A stretch of DNA of 64,000 nucleotides from Sedimentitalea sp039941015 (GTDB taxonomy: Bacteria; Pseudomonadota; Alphaproteobacteria; Rhodobacterales; Rhodobacteraceae), in assembly GCF_039941015.1 (NCBI RefSeq), contig NZ_JBDVFI010000032.1, one strand, 5' to 3'. Both the position numbers and the translations under genes were made by a program. Shown one piece after another: positions 52,410 through 61,683 of this stretch (the first letter of the stretch is position 1; every line of letters begins with the position of its first letter). The notes under the pieces were generated by a model. It ran no database searches. It was not told the origin of the DNA and saw nothing but the letters and a program-made list of their open reading frames with translations.

Positions 52410-53732
52410 TTACCTGAGGATCGGCACAGGTGTTTCTGTTCCGTGATCCGCGCTCAGGGCGGGAGGTTGCGGCCCACCTGTCGCCCAATCCAAGAGCTCA
52501 ACCGTGTGCACGATGGGAACGCCCGCACCAGTCCCAAGCTGCATCATGCAGCCGATGTTGCCCGCAGCGATGATATCCGGCGACTTGGCCTTGAGTGTGC
52601 GCAGCTTGCGGGCCTTGAGTTCGGCGGAAATCTTGGGTTGCATCAGGTTGTAGGTACCGGCCGATCCACAACACAGATGGCTGTCAGCGGGTTCAACCAC
52701 TGTGAACCCGGCGTGTTTCAACAGGGTTTTGGGGTATGTCTTGATCTGCTGGCCATGTTGTAGCGAACAGGCGGCGTGATAGGCGACAACCGTATCCTTT
52801 GGCGCAGCTTCGGGGATGTCGAGCCGAGTGAGAATCTCGCTCACGTCCATCGCCATCTCTGACACCCTTGCTGCATCTGCGGCGAGGGGATCGTTACGGA
52901 ACATATGTCCGTAATCCTTGACCGTCGTGCCACAGCCGGAGGTGTTGATGATGATGGCGTCCAGCCCTTCGCCGTCCATTTCCGCAACCCAGGCGCGGAT
53001 GTTCCTGGCCGCCGACGCGTGGCTTTCATCGGTCTTGCCCATGTGATGGGTCAACGCTCCACAGCATCCGGCCCCGCGTGCCACGACCACTTCGCAGCCA
53101 AACCGGCGCAGGATGCGGATCGTAGCATCATTGATATCTGTGTTTAGCGCCTTTTGCGCACAGCCCGTCATCAGTGCCACGCGCATCCTTTTGGGACTGA
53201 CAGGGGCAAAGCTCTGGGGGTCGTCATTCAGGCTTACCGGCGGAATGGTCTTTGGTGCCATTGCGATCATCGCACGCAGCCGCGCATCAGGCATCAGCCG
53301 TGCAAAGGGGCGCCCGATCTTGGCCCCTAACAAGGCAAGACGGAACCGCGTCGGATAGGGCAGAATGCGGGCCAGTATCCAGCGCAGTGCACGGTCACTG
53401 AACGGGCGCTTGTAATTGTCCTCGATATAGGCGCGGGCATGGTCGACAAGGTGCATGTAATGTACGCCGGACGGGCAGGTCGTCATGCAGGCCAGACAAC
53501 TCAGACACCGGTCGATGTGCAGAACGGTGCGCTCATCCGGGACGCGTTCGTTTTCGAGCATGTCCTTGATTTGGTAGATACGGCCGCGCGGGCTGTCGAG
53601 TTCGTCGCCAAGAACCTGATAGGTCGGACAGGTCGCGGTGCAGAACCCGCAATGCACGCAGGATCGCAGGATTTCATTGCTGCGCTTGATTGCCGGGTCA
53701 TTCAGCTGTTCCGGGGTAAATATCGTCTGCAT
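52410..53732 (-). CDS. glcF: Glycolate oxidase iron-sulfur subunit
   Basis: 440 residues. It takes electrons from the GlcD/GlcE flavoproteins and passes them to the respiratory chain. Two [4Fe-4S] motifs are present, CVHCGFCTATCPTY near 26 and CLSCLACMTTCPSG near 77. Two CCG domains follow: CCGALTHH near 222 and CCGSAGTYN near 358. It starts 3 bp after glcE, so glcDEF is one operon. Confidence 0.95.
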   Translation of the reverse strand: MQTIFTPEQLNDPAIKRSNEILRSCVHCGFCTATCPTYQVLGDELDSPRGRIYQIKDMLENERVPDERTVLHIDRCLSCLACMTTCPSGVHYMHLVDHARAYIEDNYKRPFSDRALRWILARILPYPTRFRLALLGAKIGRPFARLMPDARLRAMIAMAPKTIPPVSLNDDPQSFAPVSPKRMRVALMTGCAQKALNTDINDATIRILRRFGCEVVVARGAGCCGALTHHMGKTDESHASAARNIRAWVAEMDGEGLDAIIINTSGCGTTVKDYGHMFRNDPLAADAARVSEMAMDVSEILTRLDIPEAAPKDTVVAYHAACSLQHGQQIKTYPKTLLKHAGFTVVEPADSHLCCGSAGTYNLMQPKISAELKARKLRTLKAKSPDIIAAGNIGCMMQLGTGAGVPIVHTVELLDWATGGPQPPALSADHGTETPVPILR

Positions 53733-53735
53733 GGC

Positions 53736-54854
53736 TCAGGTTCTCCCCATCAGGCCCGGATTGAAAATTCCACGGGGATCAAACCGGGCGCGCAGGCCTG
53801 CGCTGATTGCCTCAAGCGGTGCGGGCTGGGGATGAAACATGCCAAGTTCCGCGCGGGTTGCGGCGTCGGCCCGGATTAACGTGGCGTGGCCATCCACCTC
53901 GCCGATGCCCGCGCGCAGATTGGAGCCTGCAGGCACACGCGCCCAGATCAATCCGCCGCCCCAGTCCAAAAGCAGCGCATCGGCGTTCAGCCTGTCAGCG
54001 ATCGCCGGTGCATCCGATGGTTTTACCGACAGCCGCCAGACGTCGCCCGGCTCACCTGCAAACATTTCTACATCGCGTATCGACCTCCACAGGGCCGCAG
54101 AGTCCTCGGCGCTTTCGATGGTTTCGACCGTGCCAAATCGGTCAAGCAAATCGGTCAACCGGCCAATGCGATAGGCTACGGAGTCGGTAAACCCTTCGAC
54201 CCGGATCAACACCTTGTCCTTGGACGCATCATACGCCGCGCCTGACACTTCGAAGGGCGAGCCGAGGGCCGTAGACATGGCGCGAACGGCCTGCGTGGTT
54301 CCAACGCCACTGATGTTCAGTGTGCACACTGTCTCTGCGCGCGGCAAAACCTTGAGGGAAACCTGCGTAAACACACCCAACGTCCCCCAACTGCCTGCCA
54401 TCAGCTTGACCAGATCATAGCCGGTGACGTTCTTCATCACGCGACCGCCATTCTTGATGACGGTTCCGGTGCCATCAACATAACGCACGCCCAGCAAAAA
54501 ATCGCGGCAAGCTCCGGCCTGTATCCGACGCGGCCCCGAGATATTTCCCGCAACCACTCCGCCAATTGTCGGTTCTCCTGCAGTCCCAAGCAATGATCGA
54601 TGGTCCATCGGTTCAAATGCCAGACGCTGGTTTTCCGTGGCCAGCAGGCGATCAATCTCGGCAACCGGTGTGCCCGCTGCAACGACAAGGGTCAATGCGC
54701 CCGGCTCGTACAGCTCTACCCCGCTCAGACCAGCGGTGCTCACCACATCTCCGGATAGACGCACACCGCGCGTGCCGCCGCCCTGAATCGCCAGCGGTTC
54801 GTTCGCGGCACCAATCACCCCGGCCAGTTCGGCCTCGGTTTCAACAGTTCTCAT
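53736..54854 (-). CDS. glcE: Glycolate oxidase FAD-binding subunit
   Basis: 372 residues, short FAD-binding type 4 (PCMH) subunit. QGGGTRGVRLSG near residue 24-35 and GTAGEPTIGGVVAGNISGPRR near 90 are the FAD loops, lacking the C-terminal FAD-linked oxidase part of GlcD. It works with GlcD and GlcF in oxidation of glycolate to glyoxylate. It begins 50 bp after glcD and stops 3 bp ahead of glcF. Confidence 0.94.
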   Translation of the reverse strand: MRTVETEAELAGVIGAANEPLAIQGGGTRGVRLSGDVVSTAGLSGVELYEPGALTLVVAAGTPVAEIDRLLATENQRLAFEPMDHRSLLGTAGEPTIGGVVAGNISGPRRIQAGACRDFLLGVRYVDGTGTVIKNGGRVMKNVTGYDLVKLMAGSWGTLGVFTQVSLKVLPRAETVCTLNISGVGTTQAVRAMSTALGSPFEVSGAAYDASKDKVLIRVEGFTDSVAYRIGRLTDLLDRFGTVETIESAEDSAALWRSIRDVEMFAGEPGDVWRLSVKPSDAPAIADRLNADALLLDWGGGLIWARVPAGSNLRAGIGEVDGHATLIRADAATRAELGMFHPQPAPLEAISAGLRARFDPRGIFNPGLMGRT

Positions 54855-54904
54855 ATTGCTCTTGCCTCAATCGTTCCGAGGGGAATTGCCACGCAGCAGC
54901 TGTA

Positions 54905-56350
54905 TCATGCCGCGATATCCGAGGATCGCCGTGCTTCGGATGCGGACAGTGGAAACACCTTGGCCGGGTTCAACAGCCATGCCGGATCAAACACATCCTT
55001 GACGGACATCTGTGCCTCCAGATCCTCGGGCGTGTATTGGTGCAGCATCAGGTCTCGTTTTTCGATGCCAACACCGTGTTCGCCTGTCAGACAACCGCCA
55101 ACATCGACGCAAAGCTTCAGGATTTCTGCACCAAGCGCCTCGCAGCGTTCAAGATCTCCGGGTTTGTTGGCATCAAACAGGATCAGAGGGTGCATGTTGC
55201 CATCGCCCGCATGGAATACGTTGCCGACCTCAAGGCCGACCTCCTTGGCCAATTCGCCGATGCGGCGCAGCACTTCGGGCAGCGCAGACACAGGGATCGT
55301 CCCGTCCAGACACATGTAATCATTGATCTGCCCGATCGCGCCAAACGCGCTTTTGCGTCCCAACCAGATGCGCGCGCTTTCCTCGGGCGACTTGCTTTCA
55401 CGCAGTTCGACCGGATTGTGCCTGCGTGCGATCTTGATGATCTTGGCAAGCTGTGCGTCGATCTCGGCGTCGGACCCTTCGACTTCGACGATCAACAAGG
55501 CTTCGCAATCCGGGTACCCGGCATTTGCAAAGGCGTCGCTTGTCCGGATGCAGAGGCGATCCATGAACTCGATCGCGACGGGCAAGACGCCAGCCTTGAT
55601 AATATCGCTTACGCAGGCTCCGGCAACTTCGTTGTCGTCAAATCCCATCAGAACCGGACGCGCGCCTTCGGGCTTGCGCAGAATGCGCAGAGTCGCCTCG
55701 GTGACCACGCCAAGCTGGCCTTCGGACCCGCAGACCAACCCCAATAGATCGAGGCCCGCCGCGTCGAGGTGTCCGCCGCCGATTTCGACCACTGTCCCGT
55801 CCATCATCACCATCGTCACGCCGAGCAGGTTGTTTGTGGTGACGCCGTATTTCAGGCAATGTGCCCCGCCGGAATTCATTGCGATGTTGCCGGCAATCGC
55901 GCAGGCAAGCTGGCTGGATGGGTCGGGGGCGTAAAAGAAATCCTCTTCTTCGACCGCGCCGGTGACCGACAGGTTGGTGCGACCGGACTGCACCCGGATG
56001 ATGCGGTTGTCATAGTCGGTTTCCAGCACGTCATTCATCCGGGCAACGCCCAGAATCACACAATCTGCAGTGGGCAGTGACCCGCCCGCAAGCGACGTAC
56101 CTGCACCACGGGGCACAACCGGAATACCCTCCTGATGGCAGATGCGAAGCACGTCTGACACTTCCTGCGTGGTCGCGGGCAATACGGCCAACATCGGCGG
56201 GCAGCGATACGCGGTCAGCGCGTCACATTCATAGGCGCGCGTTTCGGCAAGTTCGTGGATGAGCGCGTCATCCGGCAGCACTTTTGACAGCCGTTCGATC
56301 AGCCGGGTCTTGCGCGCCAGAACGGCTGGGTTGGGTGCAGGCATTTCCAT
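54905..56350 (-). CDS. glcD: Glycolate oxidase catalytic FAD subunit
   Basis: 481 residues. FAD loop VPRGAGTSLAGGSLPTAD near 80-97 and NIAMNSGGAHCLKYGVTTNN near 155-174 are diagnostic of the FAD-linked oxidase family. C-terminal EHGVGIEKRD with HxxGDGN (VFHAGDGNMHPL) are the substrate region. It oxidises glycolate (and often lactate) in the glcDEF complex. I chose the ATG at 56348-56350, which has GGAGAG ahead; an ATG 4 codons earlier touches the operator candidate and has no ribosome site. First gene of the operon. Confidence 0.95.
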   Translation of the reverse strand: MEMPAPNPAVLARKTRLIERLSKVLPDDALIHELAETRAYECDALTAYRCPPMLAVLPATTQEVSDVLRICHQEGIPVVPRGAGTSLAGGSLPTADCVILGVARMNDVLETDYDNRIIRVQSGRTNLSVTGAVEEEDFFYAPDPSSQLACAIAGNIAMNSGGAHCLKYGVTTNNLLGVTMVMMDGTVVEIGGGHLDAAGLDLLGLVCGSEGQLGVVTEATLRILRKPEGARPVLMGFDDNEVAGACVSDIIKAGVLPVAIEFMDRLCIRTSDAFANAGYPDCEALLIVEVEGSDAEIDAQLAKIIKIARRHNPVELRESKSPEESARIWLGRKSAFGAIGQINDYMCLDGTIPVSALPEVLRRIGELAKEVGLEVGNVFHAGDGNMHPLILFDANKPGDLERCEALGAEILKLCVDVGGCLTGEHGVGIEKRDLMLHQYTPEDLEAQMSVKDVFDPAWLLNPAKVFPLSASEARRSSDIAA

Positions 56351-56363
56351 ACGGCTCTCCATT

Positions 56364-56384
56364 TTGGTAAAAAGATATTACCAA
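56364..56384. promoter_or_regulatory. Palindromic operator candidate upstream of glcD
   Basis: TTGGTAA (56364-56370) and TTACCAA (56378-56384) form a perfect 7-bp inverted repeat with a 7-base A/T-rich centre, 13 bp upstream of the glcD start. The half-sites resemble those of GntR/FadR-type regulators (TTGGT…ACCAA), such as GlcC, but the spacing is wider than their usual one. Confidence 0.55.
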
Positions 56385-56429
56385 TTTTAGAGTCTGGCAA
56401 GTGATTTAGAAGCGTCTTACTGTCGCGAA

Positions 56430-57152
56430 ATGACCGCCGCACAGACATTTGACCTGTTTTCACCGCTCGATATTGCTGCCCTTGTATGGCTGTTGCTCGG
56501 TGCGCTGTGGATTGGGTGGCGGATCGAATCCCCTCCCAAAGAGCAGCCTTCGGTCTCGCTTCTCATGGTGGACTTTCGGCGCGATTGGATGCGTAACATG
56601 GTGTCGCGCGAACCGCGTGTCTTTGATGCACAGCTGATCGGTAACTTGCGGCAGGGAACCGCATTTTTCGCCTCGGCCTCGATGATCGCAATCGGCGGAA
56701 CGCTAGCCCTGATGGGAAACACCGAACAGCTTGCCGGGTTGGTCACGGACCTGACGCAAGGCAATGCACCGTCGATCGTCTGGGAGGTCAAGGTATTATT
56801 GGTGCTGGTGTTACTTGCGAATGCGTTTCTCAAGTTTGTCTGGTCGCATCGCTTGTTCGGCTATTGCGCTGTTCTGATGGCGTCGGTGCCCAATGACCCA
56901 GAAGACCCGCGCGCATATCCGCGCGCCGAACAGGCGGCCGAGGTCAATATCACCGCTGCGCGCAGCTATAATCGCGCTATGCGCTCGGTCTATTTTGCGC
57001 TGGCGGCTGTGGCATGGCTCTTGGGGCCAGCCGCACTCATGGTTAGCGTAGTTTTGACCACAGCAGTGTTGTATCGGCGCGAATTCGCGTCCGAGTCACG
57101 GGCATCTCTGATGCGTATTCCATCGGACGCAGGGTCGCAGTCAGCGGTTTAG
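56430..57152 (+). CDS. DUF599 family membrane protein
   Basis: 240 residues. Hydrophobic segments near 12-30, 78-98, 113-133 and 185-210. LMVDFRRDWMRNMVSREPRVFDAQLIGNL and SFFASASM-like FFASASMIAIGG are the DUF599 features, followed by FKFVWSHRLFGYC-like KFVWSHRLFGYCAVL. The family is widespread and uncharacterised. The gene is divergent from glcD with 79 bp between the start codons, in which the operator candidate sits, so one regulator could act on both. Confidence 0.87.
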   Translation: MTAAQTFDLFSPLDIAALVWLLLGALWIGWRIESPPKEQPSVSLLMVDFRRDWMRNMVSREPRVFDAQLIGNLRQGTAFFASASMIAIGGTLALMGNTEQLAGLVTDLTQGNAPSIVWEVKVLLVLVLLANAFLKFVWSHRLFGYCAVLMASVPNDPEDPRAYPRAEQAAEVNITAARSYNRAMRSVYFALAAVAWLLGPAALMVSVVLTTAVLYRREFASESRASLMRIPSDAGSQSAV

Positions 57153-57177
57153 CGTCAAAACACTAAGTTGCTTGTGG

Positions 57178-57354
57178 TTACTGGGACTTTTGGCTCTTTG
57201 ACAGGATCACGTCGGGAACAACCAGTGCTTCGATCAATTCCTTGCACAATCCATCGCATTCGGTGCACCCGATGCAGGGGCCGTTCAACTTGGAAATTTC
57301 TGAGGTCAGTGCTGCGGTGCGCGGCGCTTCGGCAATATGGCGACTGATAAACAT
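57178..57354 (-). CDS. Small Cys-rich protein
   Basis: 58 residues, MFISRHIAEAPRTAALTSE to the end. It contains a tight Cys cluster, CIGCTECDGLC, with spacing C-x2-C-x2-C-x3-C. That is the spacing of a single [4Fe-4S] ferredoxin half, or of a zinc site, but the protein is otherwise too short for a ferredoxin fold. The ATG at 57352-57354 has TTGGAG ahead. I recall similar short proteins in roseobacters, without function. The frame is open upstream but lacks a ribosome site. Confidence 0.7.
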   Translation of the reverse strand: MFISRHIAEAPRTAALTSEISKLNGPCIGCTECDGLCKELIEALVVPDVILSKSQKSQ

Positions 57355-57534
57355 AGACAACTCCAATACAGGTATCGTTCGGGAAACTATCCCGGTTGTG
57401 AGGCGAAAATATGTCGCCCGTGATTCTGAGCCTATCATGACTCGTCGAATCGGCAAAAGTCTTAGATTCCAGACCCTACTTGATGCGGATGGCCGGGTTC
57501 AGCATGCGCTCGTGCTGAGAATTTTTGGCGCTTG

Positions 57535-58851
57535 TCAGTTAGGCAAAAGGAACAGCGTGATTGCCGGGAACATCACCAGGATCACCACGCGCACGAGGTC
57601 GGAGCCGACAAAGAACATCACTGCCTTATAGGTTTCGACCATCGGCGTCTTGCGATCCATCGCGTTGATGATGAACAGGTTCATGCCAACCGGAGGTGTG
57701 ATCAGACCGACCTCGACAACGATCAGAACAAGGATACCAAACCAGATCGCCACATGCTCGGCGCTCATCCCGAAATCAAGGGCGCTGATCACCGGAAAGA
57801 AGATCGGGATCGTCAGTAGGATCATCGACAGGCTGTCCATCAGACAACCGAACAGCAGGTAGAACACAAGGATCAACGACAGCACCATCCAGGGGCTTAG
57901 CCCTTGGCTGACGACGAAATTCGACAGTTCCTGCGGCACCTGTGTCAGTGCGAGAAAGCCATTGTAGAACCCCGCACCGAGCACAATGAAAAACACCATC
58001 GCGGTTGAACGCGCCGTAACATAAAAGCTCTCGATCAGGGTCGAGAAAGTCAGACCGCCATTCAGAAACGCGATCAGCCCGGTGCCAGCGGCCCCGACAG
58101 CGGCGCCTTCGGTTGGGGTGAACCATCCGAGATAGATGCCACCCACCACAAGACCAAAGACCAGCAGGACAGGCCAGACCCGCAACAGCGCGGCAAAGCG
58201 TTCGCTGTAGGGAACCGGGGGGCGCGTTCCGGCTGAATCGGGGTAGAGGCGCACATAAATCGAGATCGCAATGACATAGCCAAGCGCCGCCAGCAGCCCC
58301 GGAATGAATGCGGCGAGGAACAGTTTGGCGATGTTCTGTTCGGTCAGAATGGCATAGATCACCAGCACAACCGAGGGCGGGATCAAGATGCCGAGCGTAC
58401 CGCCAGCGGCCAATGTTGCCGTCGAGAACCCGCCCGCATAGCCGTATTGGCGCAGTTCCGGTAGGGCTACACGGCCCATTGTGGCAGCGGTTGCGAGCGA
58501 GCTGCCGCAGATCGCGCCGAACCCTGCACACGCCCCGATGGATGCCATGGCCACACCGCCCTTGCGGTGGCCGAGAAACCCTTCGGCGGCGCGGAACAAG
58601 GCGGAGGACATGCCGCCCAACGTCGCGAAATGGCCCATCAAGAGGAACATCGGCACGATGCTGAGCGAGTAACTGGAAAACGTCGTGTAGGTTTCATTCT
58701 TGAGGCGCGAAAAGGGCACGTTTGTGCCGTCGGTCACGATCACCAGCCCAACCAGCCCGACGATGAACATGGCGAGGCCAATCGGTACCCGCAGAAAGAT
58801 CAGGACCATGAGCGCCGGGAATGACGCGATGCCGATTTCAAGGGCGCTCAT
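57535..58851 (-). CDS. dctM: TRAP transporter large permease (DctM)
   Basis: 438 residues with about 12 transmembrane segments. VGLVVGGIYLGWFTPTEGAAVGA near 250-270 and ITPPVGMNLFIINAM near 380-395 are DctM signatures, and GSSLATAATMGRVALPEL near 120 is the first ligand-site loop. TRAP transporters use the sodium gradient and a periplasmic binding protein. It overlaps the DctQ-type gene by 4 bases. The family permits organic acids; the substrate is unknown. Confidence 0.95.
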   Translation of the reverse strand: MSALEIGIASFPALMVLIFLRVPIGLAMFIVGLVGLVIVTDGTNVPFSRLKNETYTTFSSYSLSIVPMFLLMGHFATLGGMSSALFRAAEGFLGHRKGGVAMASIGACAGFGAICGSSLATAATMGRVALPELRQYGYAGGFSTATLAAGGTLGILIPPSVVLVIYAILTEQNIAKLFLAAFIPGLLAALGYVIAISIYVRLYPDSAGTRPPVPYSERFAALLRVWPVLLVFGLVVGGIYLGWFTPTEGAAVGAAGTGLIAFLNGGLTFSTLIESFYVTARSTAMVFFIVLGAGFYNGFLALTQVPQELSNFVVSQGLSPWMVLSLILVFYLLFGCLMDSLSMILLTIPIFFPVISALDFGMSAEHVAIWFGILVLIVVEVGLITPPVGMNLFIINAMDRKTPMVETYKAVMFFVGSDLVRVVILVMFPAITLFLLPN

Positions 58852-59432
58852 GCGTCTGCCTCCATGCCGTCCACAATGATGATCCGGCCTGTTAAGAATT
58901 CGTATATTCGGACTGCCGCGACATACACTCCGACGATCGCGGACACCACGGCGCCAAAGAGGCTGGCGGCATAGGCCCACCAGATCGGGAATTGTAGGAG
59001 AAAGCTGGTTTCGCCATAGCGCATCTTGCTCGCCATCCCGTCATAGAGCTTGACCGCGATAAGGATCAGCACGGCGGCGAACACAGTTTCAGTAACCATG
59101 CGAAGAAAGCGGTTCACACGGGCCGAAAACTGGCTGGTGAGAATATCAACCGACGCATGGCCCGCGGTGATCTGGCACAGGGGAATAAACGCAAAGATGG
59201 CAAATGCGACACCGGATTCGACCAGTTCGAAATCGCCATTCACCGGGCCGACCCCAATCTCGATCATCCAGTTCGAGAAAGCGGGCAGAAGGCTCTGCAT
59301 GAAGTCGTTGTGAAAAAATCCGTTCAGCAGCCGTCCGGCAATGGAAACGCAGGTCAGCAAAATCAGGGCGCTCAGGGCGATTCCGCCCAGAACAGCCATA
59401 AACCGGGCGAGGCCCATCATTATTTTGTGCAT
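58848..59432 (-). CDS. dctQ: TRAP transporter small permease (DctQ)
   Basis: 194 residues with four transmembrane segments, near 10-32, 60-90, 110-130 and 143-170. The region RLLNGFFHNDFMQ and the C-terminal FPIWWAYAASLFG fit DctQ. It starts at the ATG 59430-59432, 77 bp after the binding-protein stop; a frame 14 codons longer is possible but less likely. It ends with a 4-base overlap with DctM. Confidence 0.88.
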   Translation of the reverse strand: MHKIMMGLARFMAVLGGIALSALILLTCVSIAGRLLNGFFHNDFMQSLLPAFSNWMIEIGVGPVNGDFELVESGVAFAIFAFIPLCQITAGHASVDILTSQFSARVNRFLRMVTETVFAAVLILIAVKLYDGMASKMRYGETSFLLQFPIWWAYAASLFGAVVSAIVGVYVAAVRIYEFLTGRIIIVDGMEADA

Positions 59433-59509
59433 TTTCCTACCCTGTCCATCGCAGACCGGTTCGGGCCGCCGCATATGTCATGCGACGGCCCTGACCAACG
59501 GTTGCTGGC

Positions 59510-60556
59510 TTACTCGGTGTACTGGTTGATCAGTGTCCGGGCTTCGTCGATCAGCGCCTGACCGTCGATCCCTTTGCTGTCCATGTCGGCAACCCATTGT
59601 TCATAGATGGGCTGGCTGGCGTCTTTCCATACAGCAGTCTGCTCGGCATCCAGGGTGATGATATTATTCCCCATGTCGACGGCGATCTGACGTGCGGGAC
59701 CATCGGAATCGGCCTGTGTGCCACCGGCAAAGACCGAGAATTCGAGACCCGAATTGTCGTCGATCACCTTTTTCAGGTCGTCAGGCAGGCTCTCGTACTT
59801 GTCCTTGTTCATAGCCAGAACAAAGGTCAGCACATAAAGGGCATTGCCGGTAAACTCGGTATGGTTCTTGACCAGCTCAGGTACCTTGAGCGCCGGTGTC
59901 ACCTCCCACGGAATGGTGGTCCCGTCGATCACGCCTTTGGACAGGCCTTCGGGGATGGCTGGCACCGGCATGCCGACCGGGGTTGCGCCCAGTTCCGACA
60001 GCAACGAATTGATCGAACGCGAGCCGCCACGGATCTTCATGCCGCGCAGGTCATCAGGCGTGGCGACCGGGTCGGAGGTGTGGAACAGGCCAGGGCCATG
60101 GACCCATGCGCCGAGGATATGAACCTCCTGAAAATCTGTGTCTTTCCAGTGCTTTTCGAACATTTCCCAATAGGCCCGGCTGGCGGCGCGGGCGTTGGTC
60201 ATCATGAACGGCAGTTCGAACACTTCGGTGCCGGGGAACCGACCCGGCGTATAGCCGACAACGGTCCAGACGATATCGGCGACACCATCAACAGCCTGAT
60301 CCATCAACTCGGGTGGACGACCACCAAGCTGCATCGACGGATAGCGGTCGATCTTGATGCGACCATCCGAATCCGCCTCGACCTTGTCGGCCCAGACATC
60401 CAGAATCAGCTTTGGCACATTTGCCTGTGCTGGCAGAAACTGGTGCAGTTTAAGCGTGACTTCCTGTGCGATTGCCGATGTCGCAGCGAAACCGGTCGAC
60501 AATGCGGCCACTGCGGCGGCACTCGCCAAGTTCAGCAGATTTCTCCGACTGATCAT
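59510..60556 (-). CDS. dctP: TRAP transporter substrate-binding protein (DctP type)
   Basis: 348 residues with a signal peptide of twin-arginine appearance (MISRRNLLNLASAAAVAAL; the SRRNLL motif), cleaved near ATSAIAQ. The DctP domain has KLHQFLPAQANVPKLILDVW, the conserved Arg region RGMKIRGGSRSINSL near 175-190, and GMPVPAIPEGLSKGVIDG. The ligand is unknown; organic acids or related anions are typical. The FAH-family hydrolase gene precedes it by 265 bp. GGGAGAGAG is the ribosome site. Confidence 0.93.
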   Translation of the reverse strand: MISRRNLLNLASAAAVAALSTGFAATSAIAQEVTLKLHQFLPAQANVPKLILDVWADKVEADSDGRIKIDRYPSMQLGGRPPELMDQAVDGVADIVWTVVGYTPGRFPGTEVFELPFMMTNARAASRAYWEMFEKHWKDTDFQEVHILGAWVHGPGLFHTSDPVATPDDLRGMKIRGGSRSINSLLSELGATPVGMPVPAIPEGLSKGVIDGTTIPWEVTPALKVPELVKNHTEFTGNALYVLTFVLAMNKDKYESLPDDLKKVIDDNSGLEFSVFAGGTQADSDGPARQIAVDMGNNIITLDAEQTAVWKDASQPIYEQWVADMDSKGIDGQALIDEARTLINQYTE

Positions 60557-60821
60557 ATACTCTCTCCCTGAATTTTTCGTATTTTGCTTTTAGGACGGAT
60601 TTGCCATGAACGGCAACAACAACACCCCACAGCTTATGTGCGAAACGTCCCGCAGTTTGCTGTTTGAGCAACCGAACGTGGGCAAATCCATGGCGGAGCC
60701 TGCTTTGTTGCGGATTGCGAAACAGGATCGCCAAGGGAAGAGTGCCTGCGAATGCCGACGTGGTGCAAGTGCTGTTTCACCGTCACATCAAACTGTTTGC
60801 CTTTGGATCAGCGATACAGCG
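60557..60821. other. Gap between FAH hydrolase and TRAP genes
   Basis: 265 bp with no supported gene. It probably carries the promoter of the TRAP genes. A plus-strand frame here has no ribosome site and is not called. Confidence 0.4.
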
Positions 60822-61520
60822 TCACTCCAGTGGCGTCAGAGTCAAATGGATCGGATCAAGCCCATCGATGCCACCCTCGATGACATCGCCCGCTACGACC
60901 GGGCCGACGCCGGCAGGCGTTCCGGTCAGTATCAGGTCGCCGGGGCGCAGATGATAAAAGCCGGACAGGTGGGCGATGATCTCGTCGAGCTTCCAGATCA
61001 GTTCCGTGAGGTTACCATCTTGACGGATTTCGCCATTGACTGACAGATGAATGCGTTGATCCCTGATTGCAGGCAGATCAACCGCTTTGGTCATCGGGGC
61101 AAAGACGGCCGAATTCTCGACATCCTTGCCGAGTGACCAAGGGCGTTGCTTGGCTCGCTCGCTGAGTTGAAGATCGCGCCGTGTCATGTCGAGCGCACAA
61201 CAATAGCCATAGATCGCATCCCGCGCCTGCTCTGGCGTTGCACGGAAGACCGGGGCCGAGATCGCCAGCGCCAGTTCCATTTCGTAGTGATAGTTTTCCG
61301 TCCCTGACGGATAGGGAACGCTGGCCCCGCTGAGTACGGCAGAGGCTGGGGACTTGGTGAAGTAAAAGGGCTTTTCGCGGTCCACCTCGATACCCATCTC
61401 GGCAGCGTGCGTGGCATAGTTGCGACCGACGCAAAAAATGCGCCCGATCGGATAGGTGGCGGTTTCGCCGCGAATCGGGATGCCGGGCACCGGGGGCAGG
61501 GGAAAAAGGCTGTCGCTCAT
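60822..61520 (-). CDS. Fumarylacetoacetate hydrolase family protein
   Basis: 232 residues, FAH superfamily. Opens with IFCVGRNYATHAAEMG, then FYFTKSPASAVLSG, metal ligands from the EME motif (YHYEMELALAI) and from CALDMTRRDLQ with Asp, and PGDLILTGTPAGVGPVVAGD. Members are metal-dependent hydrolases or decarboxylases of 2,4-dioxo acids, for example fumarylpyruvate hydrolase or acylpyruvase. The size suits the small single-domain members. Its placement next to a TRAP importer suggests catabolism of an imported acid. Start at 61518-61520 with AAGGACC; the longer frame is low-complexity. Confidence 0.9.
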   Translation of the reverse strand: MSDSLFPLPPVPGIPIRGETATYPIGRIFCVGRNYATHAAEMGIEVDREKPFYFTKSPASAVLSGASVPYPSGTENYHYEMELALAISAPVFRATPEQARDAIYGYCCALDMTRRDLQLSERAKQRPWSLGKDVENSAVFAPMTKAVDLPAIRDQRIHLSVNGEIRQDGNLTELIWKLDEIIAHLSGFYHLRPGDLILTGTPAGVGPVVAGDVIEGGIDGLDPIHLTLTPLE

Positions 61521-61683
61521 CCGGTCAGGGTCCTTGTACCGCGTATCGTTACCTTGCTGATGCCATGAAACAGGTGCGGTACAATTTTTCAAGGGCGGCT
61601 GCCGGTCGATCTGACTGGCAGCCGCCCGGGCGACTGTGTGCGAGGCCTTGTTTCGGGCGGGGAGGAAAGCCGAAGCCGCGCTG

